Assembly: GCA_038025085.1 (NCBI GenBank)
Contig: CM076140.1
Span: 22,813,501 to 22,877,500 of the forward strand
Length of the DNA stretch: 64,000 bases
Source: Tetragonia tetragonoides
Taxonomy: Eukaryota; Streptophyta; Magnoliopsida; Caryophyllales; Aizoaceae
Reading direction: 5' to 3'
Positions within the stretch are counted from its first letter, which is position 1. The number at the start of each line of letters is the position of its first letter. Made by a program: the position numbers and the translations under genes. Under the pieces are notes generated by a model. It was given only the letters and a program-made list of their open reading frames with translations, was not told the DNA's origin and did no database searches. Shown piece after piece: positions 12,014 through 22,981 of the stretch.

Positions 12014-12473
12014 TGTTGAAATAAATCCGATTAAAACTATAACCTCCATATCGAATTACTTAGACTAGAACATAAGCGGAAGCGTACCTGAATCCATAAG
12101 TGCAAGCCTTTGATCCGGGTCGAAGATCGCCTAGGGTTAGAGCGTCTTCCAGTTGATAAACACACAAGGGTTTCTCTCTCTAACGATGGGATGTCAGACA
12201 GATGTAATGTGTGCTCAACTGGGGATCATAATCCTTACATACATAGAGTATCTTATCCCTAATTAGCCCATCATCAATTTGGGTTAAGCCTGGGGGTCTC
12301 TACACAATTGGGCCCTATACTTTATAAGACGATATATTAGCCCACCTAATATTAATATCCGTAGGACCACTAATATTGGGCCAAACTGTAAGATAGCATA
12401 TAACAATACAATTAATTTGTATAACATAATAGTCCATATATATACATGTAGTATAAAGTCCATAAATCTAACA
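12014..12473 (-). repeat. LTR of the copia element (460 bp)
   Basis: Minus-strand termini are TGTTAGATTTATGG... and ...GGATTTATTTCAACA. The primer-binding site follows on one side and AATTA on the other. Confidence 0.85.
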
Positions 12474-12638
12474 AATTATCACTAACCCATACATTGCAGG
12501 GGCTTAATGAAAAAGTTTGTCCTATGAACAATGAGACATGACACCTTCCACTTTAGTGTTTAAGATAAAGTTTTTTTTTTTTGAAGTTATTTATATATAT
12601 TAAACATTGAGTAATGGAGTTTTCAAAGAATTTCAATA
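12474..12638. other. Short spacer and truncated first copy of the 254-bp repeat
   Basis: 12474-12617 is unassigned AT-rich sequence. From about 12618 the sequence matches the start of the 254-bp repeat (TTTTCAAAGAATTTCAATA). It ends in the 8-bp duplication TTTCAATA (12631-12638) beside the Mutator-like element. Confidence 0.7.
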
Positions 12639-13084
12639 GTGGATTGCTAAATACCGTCCCAAATTACTACCTACCGCCCCTAGAAATTCCAATTTTGCCT
12701 TTTTTCACATTTTCACTCATCCTCTCCCTCTCTAACTCTCACACCAATTCTCCCTCTCTACCACCCACTCTCATACCCAACCTTCATCAACATTCACTCA
12801 AGCAACGGCCGCGGATGTCTGCCGGAGACCAGGAAGTGCCGTCGACGGTGGCGGTGGTAAATATTTTTTTTGCGCATTTTTTTTTGCACGGGCGTCCGTG
12901 TTTTACGACCAGTCCATGGCCGAGGCGTCTGGAATTTCCGCCTAGACCATGGACGGGTCGTAAATCACGGACGTCTTCACCATGGTTTAGGCGTCAATCA
13001 CGGACGCCTAGACCATGGATCAGGCGTCTGAGATTTACGCCTCGACCATGGCCGAGGCGTCCGTGATTTCCGTTTCTTCCATGG
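12639..13084 (+). repeat. Left inverted arm of the Mutator-like element
   Basis: Near-identical inverted copy of 13313-13759. The outer part is CT-rich and AT-rich. The inner 200 bp is built of CCATGG / AGGCGTCNGNGATTT units. Confidence 0.92.
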
Positions 13085-13312
13085 TTAGCAATCAATTAGT
13101 ACATTATTATAGTAATCCGTGTTGCATTTCGCATCAGTCGTTTCCCAACCTTAGCTTTCCACGTTTTATTGAACTTTCAAGCAAGCAACACCTGTCCTAC
13201 TTGATTGACTAATCAATTACAGCGCCCAAGGATGAAAGGCACCAGTAATAATAAAAATAATTAATGATACAGTAACGTATTAGCTGAGCTTGAAAGCACC
13301 AATTATTTGCAT

Positions 13313-13759
13313 CCATGGAAGAAACGGAAATCACGGACGCCTCGGCCATGGTCGAGGCGTAAATCTCAGACGCCTGAACCATGGTCTAGGCGTCCGTGAT
13401 TGACGCCTAAACCATGGTGAAGACGTCCGTGATTTACGGCCCGTCCATGGTCTAGGCGGAAATTTCAGACGCCTCGGCCATGGACTGGTCGTAAAACACG
13501 GACGCCCGTGCAAAAAAAATGCGCAAAAAAAAATATTTACCACTGCCACCGTCGACGGCACTTCCTGGTCGCCGGCAGACATCCGCGGCCGTTGCTTGAG
13601 TGAATGTTGATGAAGGTTGGGTATGAGAGTGGGTGGTAGAGAGGGAGAATTGGTGTGAGAGTTAGAGAGGGAGAGGATGAGTGAAAATGTGAAAAAGGGC
13701 AAAATTGGAATTTCTAGGGGCGGTAGGTAGTAATTTGGTGGCGGTAAATAGTAACACCC
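13313..13759 (-). repeat. Right inverted arm of the Mutator-like element
   Basis: Mirror of the left arm, beginning at a CCATGG at 13313 and ending GTAACACCC at 13759. Differences from the left arm are few, so the element looks fairly young or maintained by gene conversion. Confidence 0.92.
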
Positions 13760-14511
13760 TTTCAATATCGCTAAAATTCTAAGCTACGGGTACTACATAC
13801 ACACACGTATGATTGATCAAATCCCCATTAGGCATTCTCTTACTTTTTCCCCCCCTTTTTTTGGTTTGTATCCTTTGATATATTTTTGTTTCCTACTCCT
13901 TATTACATGTGTTGTTTTATATCCAAGCAGTGTAAAATAACCTAAATATCATATACGAGTTTATTAACAATTAATCCGTGCATCGTACGGGCTTTAAAAT
14001 TATTTTCAAAGAATTTCAATATCGCTAAAATTCTAAGCTACGGGTACTACATACACACACGTATGATTGATCAAATCCCCATTAGGCATTCTCTTTCTTT
14101 TTCCCCCCTTTTTTTTGGTTTGTATCCTTTGATATATTTTTGTTTCCTACTCCTTATTACATGTGTTGTTTTATATCCAAGCAGTGTAAAATAATCTAAA
14201 TATCATATACGAGTGTATTAACAATTAATCCGTGCATTGCACGGGCTTTAAAACTATTTTCAAAGAATTTCAATATCGCTAAAATTCTAAGCTACGGGTA
14301 CTACATACACACACGTATAATTGATCAAATCCCCATTAGGCATTCTCTTACTTTTCCCCCCCCTTTTTTTGGTTTGTATCCTTTGATATATTTTTGTTTC
14401 CTACTCCTTATTACATGTGTTGTTTTATATCCAAGCAGTGTAAAATAACCTAAATATCATATACGAGTGTATTAACAATCAATCTGTGTATCACACAGGC
14501 TTTAAAACTAG
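13760..14511 (+). repeat. Three tandem 254-bp repeats, each ending in a Helitron-type 3' terminus
   Basis: The sequence TTTCAATATCGCTAAAATTC recurs at 13760, 14014 and 14268, giving an exact 254-bp period. Each unit closes with a short GC hairpin (for example CCGTGCATTGCACGG) followed by GCTTTAAAAYTA. The last copy ends CTAG followed by T, the canonical Helitron 3' end. Unit-to-unit changes are few. I interpret it as tandem amplification of a Helitron 3' end. The 5' end of that Helitron is not found in the window. Confidence 0.8.
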
Positions 14512-15012
14512 TCAATATATATATATATAAAGGAGGCATATTTTGGGAGCAATGAAGCATGCCACATAGGCGAGAATTTTAAGAGCGCGCCACCTAATCG
14601 AAGATAATGACAAAAAATGACTGGTGGAAAAGGTTTAGGAATCTTAGATAATGACAAAAAATAACCGTCGTAAAACGTTCAGGAGTCTTAAAATCCTCGG
14701 TGTTTAGGTTTCTTGATAGGTTAATTTCGTGAAATACTCAAAATCATAAATAATATTTTCCCACATAGGCGAGAATTTTAAGAGTGCGCCACCTAATCGA
14801 AGATAATGACAAAAAAAGACTGGTGGAAAAGGTTTAGGAGTCTTAGATAATGACAAAAAATAACCGTTGTAAAACGTTCAGGAGTCTTAACATCCTCGGT
14901 GTTTAGGTTTCTTGATAGGTTAATTTCGTGAAATACTCAAAATCATAAATAACATTTTCTATAGATCTCAAAAAATAACAAAAATTACACCATCAGATTC
15001 GAATCGAAAATG

Positions 15013-15014
<2 letters not shown>
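14512..15014 (+). mobile_element. Helitron-like element, 5' portion
   Basis: It begins with TC immediately after the CTAG of the previous 3' end (TCAATATATATATATA), followed by GGAGGCATATTTTGGGAGCAATGAAG. That stretch resembles the 5' ends at 16943 and 18625. No 3' hairpin plus CTRR was found before the TA tract, so the 3' part seems lost or displaced by the insertions that follow. There is no coding capacity. Confidence 0.6.
14562..14959 (+). repeat. Two tandem 199-bp repeats inside the Helitron-like element
   Basis: CCACATAGGCGAGAATTTTAAG starts both units, at 14562 and 14761. The units differ at only a few bases. Confidence 0.9.

Positions 15015-15092
<78 letters not shown>
15015..15092. 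repeat. (TA)n microsatellite
   Basis: About 39 uninterrupted TA units. Further TA tracts lie at 16233-16247 and 16945-17008, so the two TIR elements between are each bounded by TA repeats. Confidence 0.97.
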
Positions 15093-15094
<2 letters not shown>

Positions 15095-16232
15095 TGGAGG
15101 CTCATATACAAACCCCTCTTAAAATACAAACCGTACAAACTAAATCGTGGCCCTTAATTTTGAAGATCAAAGGCTCGAATTGATTTGGAAAAGAAAAGGG
15201 ACACGGTGGGAGTTAACAAAAAACACAGGGGCATGGTCGTGATTTCGCGTATCAAAAGCACACCCATACATTTTTTTCACCAGATTCTTCATTTCTCTCT
15301 CCTCATGTCTTCGATCTCTCTCATCACTTCTCCGATCTCCGGCGAGCTCTGCAACTCAGGCGCACTTTCTCTCTCCTCTCCAGCGTGTTTTCTCTCTCCT
15401 CTCTCCACCTACACTCGGTGCTTTCTCTCTCCTCCATTCTCTGTCTCTCTCTCTCTCATTTCTCATCGTTTCTCTCTCCTCTGTTTTTGTCGCCGGTTTG
15501 CATGAAGAGTAGAGTGAACGGCTGAGATCGCCGGTCGGTGACGAGCTAGGCCGTGGCCAGGGCCGGGGTTGAGAGGAAGGGGTGGGGGAGTGGAAGAGAG
15601 AGAGAAAGGGTTAGGGTTTAGGTGAGAGTGAGAGGGGGTGGGTGAGGTGGTGGGCTAGTGGGTGGGGGAGGTCGTGGTGAGGTCGCCGGAAATCCGGTGG
15701 CTAGGGTGGCATCGGCTGGTGGCAGTGTGGGCGGTGGAGGAGACGAAAGGAGAGAGATTGGGTGAGAGAGAGTGGGGGAGGGGAGGGTTAAGGCGATGGG
15801 GCCGCCACTGTGCTCGTTGGCCAGTGGCGACCACTGCGGTGGCTCGGGCGGCGGCTGGGCGGCGCGGGTTGGGTGGCGGTGGCTGGGCAGCGGTGGAGCT
15901 GTGGTGGTTGGGGAGGGGAGGAGAGAGGGGGAGAGGTGGTGGCTTGTTTTTTTTAAAAAAAATTATATTTATATTTTAATAATTTACACTAATAGTTTAA
16001 TAAATCTGTAATTATAATTTAATGAATCCGTAATTATAGTTTAATGAATTTGTAAAAAAAAATATCAATAGAAAATATGGAAAAGTGATGAAGCTATGTT
16101 TATAGTTGAATGAATTTGTATGACAATGTCAATGAAGGTATGCTTGAATATTAATGAATTTAAAATTTGATCCTAATTTGTATTTTAAGGGAGGGTTTGT
16201 ATATTAAAAGGGTTTGTATATTATCCTTTCCC
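15093..16232. mobile_element. TIR element nested in TA repeats, first (TA-targeting MITE/MULE-like)
   Basis: The left end reads GGTGGAGGCTCATATACAAA. The inverted right end reads GGGAAAGGATAATATACAAA, and the similarity continues for about 40 bp. The element sits between TA microsatellites. Its interior has a CT-rich block (15290-15480) and a GC-rich block (15540-15950) whose ORFs are low complexity (Gly/Arg/Trp-rich) and do not look like genes. Plants have such elements that insert into TA repeats; the assignment to a superfamily is inference. Confidence 0.65.
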
Positions 16233-16247
16233 ATATATATATATATA

Positions 16248-16942
16248 AATAGAGAGAGGGAGAGTCCACATCTGATGTGAACCTCTAAATATATGCGAAC
16301 TGTACGAACCAAAAAGCAAAGCCGTCCGTTTAATGACAAATGATGTGTACTCCGTGTGAAAATAATAATTTAAAAAAAAAAAGGCTCGACCAACCACGCC
16401 CTTGTTGCCCACTGCCAATAACTCCATTTTCCAGCCAGCCGTGAGCATCAATGGTAGTCGCCGGCAAGGTCGTCCTTGTAGGCTTCGTTGCTGTGAGCAT
16501 TTTGTAGATCTAGAAGACTAGAAGACAAGTTTGATTTTGGGGATATCAACACTGAAATTGGAACAACGTATGCTAGTTTGAATGGGGACCTTGACGGTGG
16601 CGATCCTAGTGGTGGCAACTCGCCGGAGTAATGGGATGTCGCCGTTGGGGCACCAACCGGCGTCGAGTCTAAGTGGTGTGCAGGTCACGTGGTTGACGCA
16701 GAGGTGGTGGTGAACCGGTGGTGTGACGGTGGTTGTTGGGTGAAGAGGAGAGAGAAAATGTTTTAAAATTAAAATTGGTTCAATTACAGTACTGACATTA
16801 ATAATGGTGAAAGACAGCCATTAGATATGGGCATGATGAGATGCGATCACAGCCCTTAATTTTTGAAACGAATGGTCCAGATTGTGAGTTCGCATAGTTT
16901 TCGCATATAATTGTAGTTCACACCGGAACCTGATTCTATCTA
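16248..16942. mobile_element. TIR element nested in TA repeats, second
   Basis: The left end contains GAGTCCACATCTGATGTGAAC, then TATATGCGAACTGTACGAACC. The inverted right end contains AATCAGGTTCCGGTGTGAAC, then TTATATGCGAAAACTATGCG. TA tracts lie on both sides. It is a different family from the preceding element but has the same target preference. No gene is seen inside. Confidence 0.65.
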
Positions 16943-17009
<67 letters not shown>

Positions 17010-18622
17010 CTATTTTTCGGGAGCATTGAGACGTGCCACCTAAATAAAAGAGTGTGACGTAGATCGAATAATCAATATCTAATGAAGGATAATTACGTGC
17101 AAAAAAGATGAAAATAAATAAAATTAATTTTGAGTTCTAATCCTACTATATCTCTACCTCCACGTCTCCATTATCCCAAAAAAAACAATACTTCTAAGTG
17201 CCCCTCTTTTTTATGTCCTCTTGACTTGAGAAACATAAAGATAAAGTTCTTATGGTATCCTAATAGCAGTACAATTTTATATAGCCCCTAGATTCTGATA
17301 GAAATTCAACTATATATATTAGGAGAATAATTAGTCTCCCTTTGCAAAAAAAGTCCCCCATGCGTTTCTTCCCCCTCATCTTCCTCCATTCAACAGGTGA
17401 CGATGTCTACAATGGTCAGGCAAGTTAAACTCTATGTTTTACAATATCTCATGCTTTTAAGGACATGTACAGTTCTCATTACTTTTGTCTTTTCACATCT
17501 AACTTTCATAAGTTTTGCATCCATATTTTAAGTGCAATCGTGGAGAAGTTACAGCAATTAGTGGTCGATCTATTTATATAGAGAAGCCATTCAATTATTA
17601 CATACTCACTTGGTTTTTTTTTTTTTTTTTTGTCTAAGGGAGGCACGAGGTTGGTACAATAAATTTACATACAAGGGAGGAGGGGCGATTCGAACTTAAA
17701 ACATAGTGTACCTCGGGCCTCAATCTTAACCACTAGGTCAATACCTCATTAACACTCACTTAGTTTTGTAAATGTTTTTTCAGGACATATATACAAATTT
17801 GTATCACAAGAAAGGTAAATTTAATTATCCTAGAATTTAGCGCAATAACCACATAACTTTTTCCGTACCTATGATTAGCTTTATAAATTTTGGTTTATTA
17901 TTATTTTGTTCAATTGACGATGCTTTTTAAAAGGTTTGATTATAACATATGATTGGTACCACAAGATCAAGATGGTATTGTACATATATATGGAATTTAG
18001 ATCTTCATATTTTTTTCCCTTATACATACGATGGTTTGTTAACATGGCTTTTTCATTCAACGATGGCAGCGAAAATCACATATATAAATATTGGCATCAT
18101 TGGTGTTATTTCTGTCTTTTGTATAGTATATATTGAATTTAGCTCTATATGGTTGTTTCCCTTGCATATATTATTGGCTTTATTTTGATATAGTTTTGTT
18201 ACTTGCAGGTTTGAAGTGGAATTCGAAGTATATGCAAATTAAAGCAAGGCTCATTTGAATGTATTCTGTTCATACATAGCGTGGCTTGAATGTAGGTAGA
18301 TGGCTTGGATGTAGAGATCAAGCATTATTGAGTATAAGCTAGGGGTTTATGGGTGAGGTAGGATAGGAGATGTGGTCTAATGGATATTCTATTAGCGACT
18401 GTAATAATAAATTGGTTGGTTATAAGAAACTAATAGGTTCACATTTATAAACCACCTTAATAGAAAACGAACTACGACCCATCACACGAAATATATACTA
18501 TATTTTTTAAATGTTTTTGATTGATTTAAGTTCAAATGCAAAATAAAATATTTTTGTTTTTGGAATTATATCCAACATGTTACTAACACACAACCTGGGC
18601 ATCGCACGGGCTTTAAAACTAG
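16943..18622 (+). mobile_element. Nonautonomous Helitron
   Basis: The 5' end is taken as TC at 16943 followed by a TA tract and GCTATTTTTCGGGAGCATTG. The 3' end is the hairpin CCTGGGCATCGCACGGG (near 18595) plus CTTTAAAACTAG at 18622, followed by T. No Rep/helicase is encoded. The interior is AT-rich with short ORFs I do not consider genes, and it hosts a SINE. The 5' boundary is uncertain because the TA tract could have expanded or served as an insertion target. Confidence 0.65.
17618..17753 (-). mobile_element. tRNA-derived SINE, copy 1
   Basis: On the minus strand it contains a box-A-like TAGTGGTTAAG and a box-B-like AGTTCGAATCG, the internal RNA polymerase III promoter of a tRNA-type head. 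A poly-A tail is seen as about 19 T on the plus strand. It is flanked by the imperfect 14-bp duplication ACTCACTTRGTTTT (17604-17617 and 17754-17767), evidence of retroposition. Confidence 0.8.
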
Positions 18623-18624
18623 TA

Positions 18625-20943
18625 TCTATATATTAGAGGCATTTTCTGACAGCATTGAAGGCGTCCACCTAAGCGAGCTATTGTAATAAAATTTTAAAAT
18701 AAATATAAAATAGAAATATATATTTTGGCATAAAATATATACTAAAGTTGTACTTTCCTAAATCCTTAAAGAGTACACTATTAATTAGAGGTTTTAGAAT
18801 ATATACTAAAGTTGTACTTTCCTAAATCATTAAAGAGTAGACTATTAAATTAGCATATAACTTTAGTTTCAACGCTTAAGAAATTAAATTTCTTACTGAA
18901 ACGAATACGAAATATCCTTTAAAATGAGACTCATTTGTAGCATGTTCTATTGATTTACAACATTAGATGTGTCCACCTAAAAAGGTAATCAGTAATTAGT
19001 TTGACAAGCTGACATAACTAAAGAGTTGTATGTAAAAATAAGAAAAAAGATATGTATATTAGTTATAAAAATTTAAAAAGCAATCTCAAGGTAAAATATA
19101 ATAAAAAGAGTGTGTAGAATAAAGAAATAAGTGATGAATCTAAAATGATTCTAGGTTCAATCTTGAATAGGAAACTTTACCATTATCACGTATAAATTTA
19201 TAACTGTACTTAATATACTGGTCCCCCATGTTATCTTAAGGTTCCAATTTATTTTCCCTTCAACTTTATAATTATTAATGTACTCCCTCCGGACTACAAA
19301 TAAAATTACATTGGACTTTTTACATTCTTCAAGGCAGTACTTTGACCACATGTAACTTTGAAAAAACAAGCAAATATTGAAATATGTTTTGCTATTCTAA
19401 TGTTTACATCAAAAACTTTTTTAAAAGTAGGTATGTATACATTAGACATTTAAACTGATTTTACCATAAAAGAAGGATCATATCTTTGGAATGTTAGCTG
19501 TACACTTATATCAACATAAGAGTATTGGCGTACCAACATTAAGCATAGAGAGACTTTGAAACTATTACCTCTTGGATCATGTAACATATGAGATGCGTTA
19601 ATTAATAGACAATTGAAATTAGTGATAAGAGTTTAAATTAGATAAGATGCCCTATAAAGTCATAGTAATCTTATTATATGGCATTCATGATATTAAATGG
19701 ATTATATAAATATTTATCTATTTATTACTAATAATTTTTCATAAGTGACAATTACACTTTGATTTTTCGATGAGATTAATAATCACGTTATATTAGTTTT
19801 ATTATATAATCACAGTCCGTGCAACGCACGAGCATACTCACGGACATCCATCTAAGCGAACCATTGTAATAAAATTTTAATATAAACATTAAATAGAAAT
19901 ATAGGTTTTGGCACAAAATATATATTAAAGTTGTGATTTCCTAAATCGTTAAAGAGTACACTATTAGAGGTTTTGGTATAAAATATATACTAAAATTGGA
20001 CTTTCCTAAATAATTAAAGAGTAGATTTTAACTAGCATATAGCTTTACTTCTACCACTTAAAAAATAAGATGCATAAGTTTTACAACATAAGATGCGTCC
20101 ACCTAAAAAAGTAATTAGCTTGATACAACTAAAGAGTTGCAATGTAAAAAAAGACAGAAAATATATACGTGTATTAGTTATCGAAAATTAAAAAGTAATC
20201 TCAAGGTATAATATAATAAAGAGTATGGGTATTATAAGGAAATAAACGATGAATCTAAGATGATTCTAGGTCCAATCTTTAATAGGAAACTTGAGCATCA
20301 TTACATATACTTTTATAACCACGCCCTTTTATAACTCTACGTAATAGACTAATCCCCATGTTATTTTAGGGCTCTAATTTATGTTTTCTTCAACTCTATA
20401 ATTATTAATGTATACAAGTTTGAAAAAACAGTCAAGCAAGCATTAAAATTTATTTTGCTATTCTAAGCAAACTCCTTTATTTTTTGAAAAATAGTTATGT
20501 ATAAATTACACATTTTACCTAATTTTAGCAAAAAAGCAGGATCATACCTTTGGAAGATTAGTTGTACCGTTATATCAACATAAGAGCATTAGCGTACCAA
20601 CATCAAGTATAGAAAGACTTTGAAACTGTCACCTCTTGGATCATGTAACAAATGGGGTGAATTAATTAAAAACTAATTGAAATTGGTAATAAGAGTTTTA
20701 GATTATATAAGATGTCGCCTATAAAGTATTAGTAATCTTATTATTTGACATTTATGATTTAAATGTATTATATTAATATTTATCCATAAATTACTAATAT
20801 TTTTTCAAAAATGACAATTACACTTTGATTTTTCGATGAGATTAATAATCACGTTATTTTGAGTTTATTATATAATCAATAATCACGTTATTTTAAGTTT
20901 ATTATATAATCACAATCCGCGCAACGCACGGGCATCTACCTAG
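18625..20943 (+). mobile_element. Tandemly duplicated nonautonomous Helitron (two units)
   Basis: Unit A runs from TCTATATATTAGAGGC at 18625 to a hairpin terminus near 19835 (CCGTGCAACGCACGAGCAT). Unit B (about 19841-20943) repeats most of unit A in the same order and ends with CCGCGCAACGCACGG and CTAG followed by T. Shared blocks include CACCTAAGCGAGCTATTG / CATCTAAGCGAACCATTG and a long AT-rich body with moderate divergence. There is no coding capacity. The 5' A|TC junction directly follows the 3' end of the previous Helitron. Confidence 0.7.
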
Positions 20944-21285
20944 TAAAAATAAAAATAGGTATTGTTCTTACAACTAAAGAGCTTTAATTTTAAATATTTT
21001 TAGTTAAGTACGAGATCAGAGAAAGTTTTGTTCACATCATTGAGAAAGTGGTAATATAAACTAACAATACAAAACATTGTTTAAACTAGGGCACCAATGT
21101 GAGAATTACAAAATATTGGCACCTACATATTTTGGTCACCAACCGAAATTACCTTATACAAAATTTAGGCACCTATATAATTTGGTTACTAACCGAAATT
21201 ACCTAGGTAGCTAAGATAGCAACCACCATAAACCAAGTATGCCAGACTGAAAGGACAAAGGTCTTAAAGGACCTTAGAGACAAGT
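20944..21285. other. Spacer downstream of the first B3 gene
   Basis: AT-rich, with one short imperfect direct repeat (GGCACCTAYATA...ACCGAAATTACC, two copies near 21119 and 21168). This probably includes the 3' UTR of the B3 gene on the minus strand. Confidence 0.5.
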
Positions 21286-22981
21286 TTAGTCACTTTTAGA
21301 CCGAGTAGTAGAGAACTTCAACTTCCTTGTTGAAGGTGGAACCCGAGTTGGTTTCATGAACTCAGGAACAACGCGGAATATACTAACATCAAGGAGAAGA
21401 GGCTCGTGCATTTCGCTTGCAAGCTTGAACAAGCACACATCGAATTCTTCCAAGCAATTCCCTAAAGAAAATTCTTTCCAGCCACGACAAAGCCCTGCAC
21501 GGTACTTGGAGCCAAATACAAGCCTTGTAGGCCTTGTTTTTTCTTCTGTTCGAAGACGTACAAGTTGATCTTTGCGCGTGAGATTGATGGCGGCTATCCA
21601 TTTGGAACTGTCTGTATGTTGTACACAAGTAGATTAACACTACATCATATTGGAGATGATGGACATCTATGCCTACATAAATTTATTCAAGGGAGGGATA
21701 TGCATATTTTAGGAACTATACTGTGGTAAGCAAGTAAACTTGAGATGGCATGTGACACCGATCGATCTGGAAAAAGAATTGATAGTTTGTACTTCAAAAG
21801 GACTTACAATCATGAGAAAAAATCGAAAGATTACCATGTAGAACGCTTTGTAGACATGTGTAGTTCGCATTACAACAAGAAAACTGTCACCACTAAGCTC
21901 CTTCTCAGCCCTCCGCAATGCTGCCTCCTTTTCCGCTTCAGTCACAGGCCTCCTTCTCGATACATACTTCACCGCCGAAAGTTTACTGGAGACTGTCTTC
22001 TGAGGACTTGGTTTATTAACGCCTACAGGTTTCAGAAAAAGACATACATATAATTATCAGGAGTTGAGCAAACAAATCAAAATAAGGTTCATCTAATACA
22101 TTTCTCCTTTTTTCACCAATGGCCTTATCCTAATGGTTAATTTTGAGAATCAAATCCCTTCAATCCCCTGTATGCATATTACAGTTATTACAAAGACCTA
22201 TGAGGTCTCCTCATACCAACATGCTACATTTGCAAAAGCAAGATGGCGTACCACGGGAAAGCTTTACTGCCTCCCAAGTCGTCAAAGATGGCTCATCATT
22301 TCTTGGTCTCCCTTTAGAAGCAGCACCAACATCGATACAGTGAGCTTTTAACTGACTCTCCTCATTGATTAGCTGTTCTGAAGCAGCAAGCTTTCCCTTG
22401 TCGATATCTTTCTTAGGTTTTTTTGGTGGAGTTGACTCAAACTCTACATGTGAGTACTCTTGGATAACCTCTTCTGGACTGTCCTTCAAGCATCTCTTCT
22501 CCTGATCTCTGTTACCAGGTCTTAAGTGGCAGCATTTTTTGATGAAATATGATGATTCTTTCTCACACAAGCTTCTTCGATCAAAAATCAGAACATCAAA
22601 GCAAGAGTTCCCACTGTACTTGAAAATCAAGATGTCATTCTCTTCTAGAGAGAAAGCTTTAACAAAATCTCCCCAACCATCTTTTAGGAACATCTTATCA
22701 CCGCTTCCCATTAACTCTACTTCTCATGTCACAGTGCCGCTAGGACCTTTCAAGGTGACAGTTTCTTGCAATTTCCTCACATTCTCAAAGAATTTTTTGG
22801 GGATCATCTATTAATTCATATGTAGCTGTGTTAGATTTCAATTCTGATTTGGAGCAAGAGACTCCAACGATATGCAAAGTGGTTTATATGCTACGAACAT
22901 GTCATATACAGTGATACATGCTCATGAATATCAAAGCCATGCATCTGAGTCTTGCACAATCAGTTACTGCTAACAAGTTCA

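Larger units (their letters stand above)
8231..12473 (-). mobile_element. Ty1/copia LTR retrotransposon, right part, split by the gypsy insertion
   Basis: The minus-strand order is LTR (12014-12473), primer-binding site, a leader of about 1.1 kb, gag, protease/integrase, RT. The RT frame stops at motif LHQMD, exactly where the gypsy LTR begins, so the rest lies left of the window. The sequence AATTA after the LTR (12474-12478) is the expected target-site duplication. Many stops and frameshifts show an old, dead copy. Confidence 0.9.
12639..13759. mobile_element. Long-TIR nonautonomous DNA transposon (Mutator-like / foldback)
   Basis: Two inverted arms of about 446 bp (12639-13084 and 13313-13759) flank a 228-bp centre. 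Termini are GTGGATTGCTAAATACCG and, inverted, GGGTGTTACTATTTACCG. A perfect 8-bp duplication, TTTCAATA, flanks it (12631-12638 and 13760-13767). The uninterrupted target is preserved in the neighbouring tandem copies at 14014 and 14268, which confirms the insertion. Long arms favour Mutator-like, though an 8-bp duplication also fits hAT. No transposase is present. The inner halves of the arms contain GC-rich sub-repeats with CCATGG and GGCGTC; the mirrored ORFs in both arms are artefacts of these. Confidence 0.9.

Noticed and set aside
12614..13066. 150-codon plus-strand ORF and its mirror at 13331-13765
   Set aside because: Both are translations of the two inverted arms of the foldback element, with Pro/Arg-rich repeats from the CCATGG units. 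Not a gene pair.
15662..15979. Gly/Arg/Trp-rich ORF in the first TA-nested element
   Set aside because: Low-complexity GC-rich sequence without domain signals, inside a nonautonomous element.
17650..17750. tRNA gene because of A and B box matches (also at 23530-23600)
   Set aside because: No cloverleaf or CCA-proper acceptor; poly-A tail and target duplication identify a SINE.
17936..18188. ORFs of 66-79 codons in the Helitron as captured gene fragments
   Set aside because: Hydrophobic AT-rich translations with no family resemblance.
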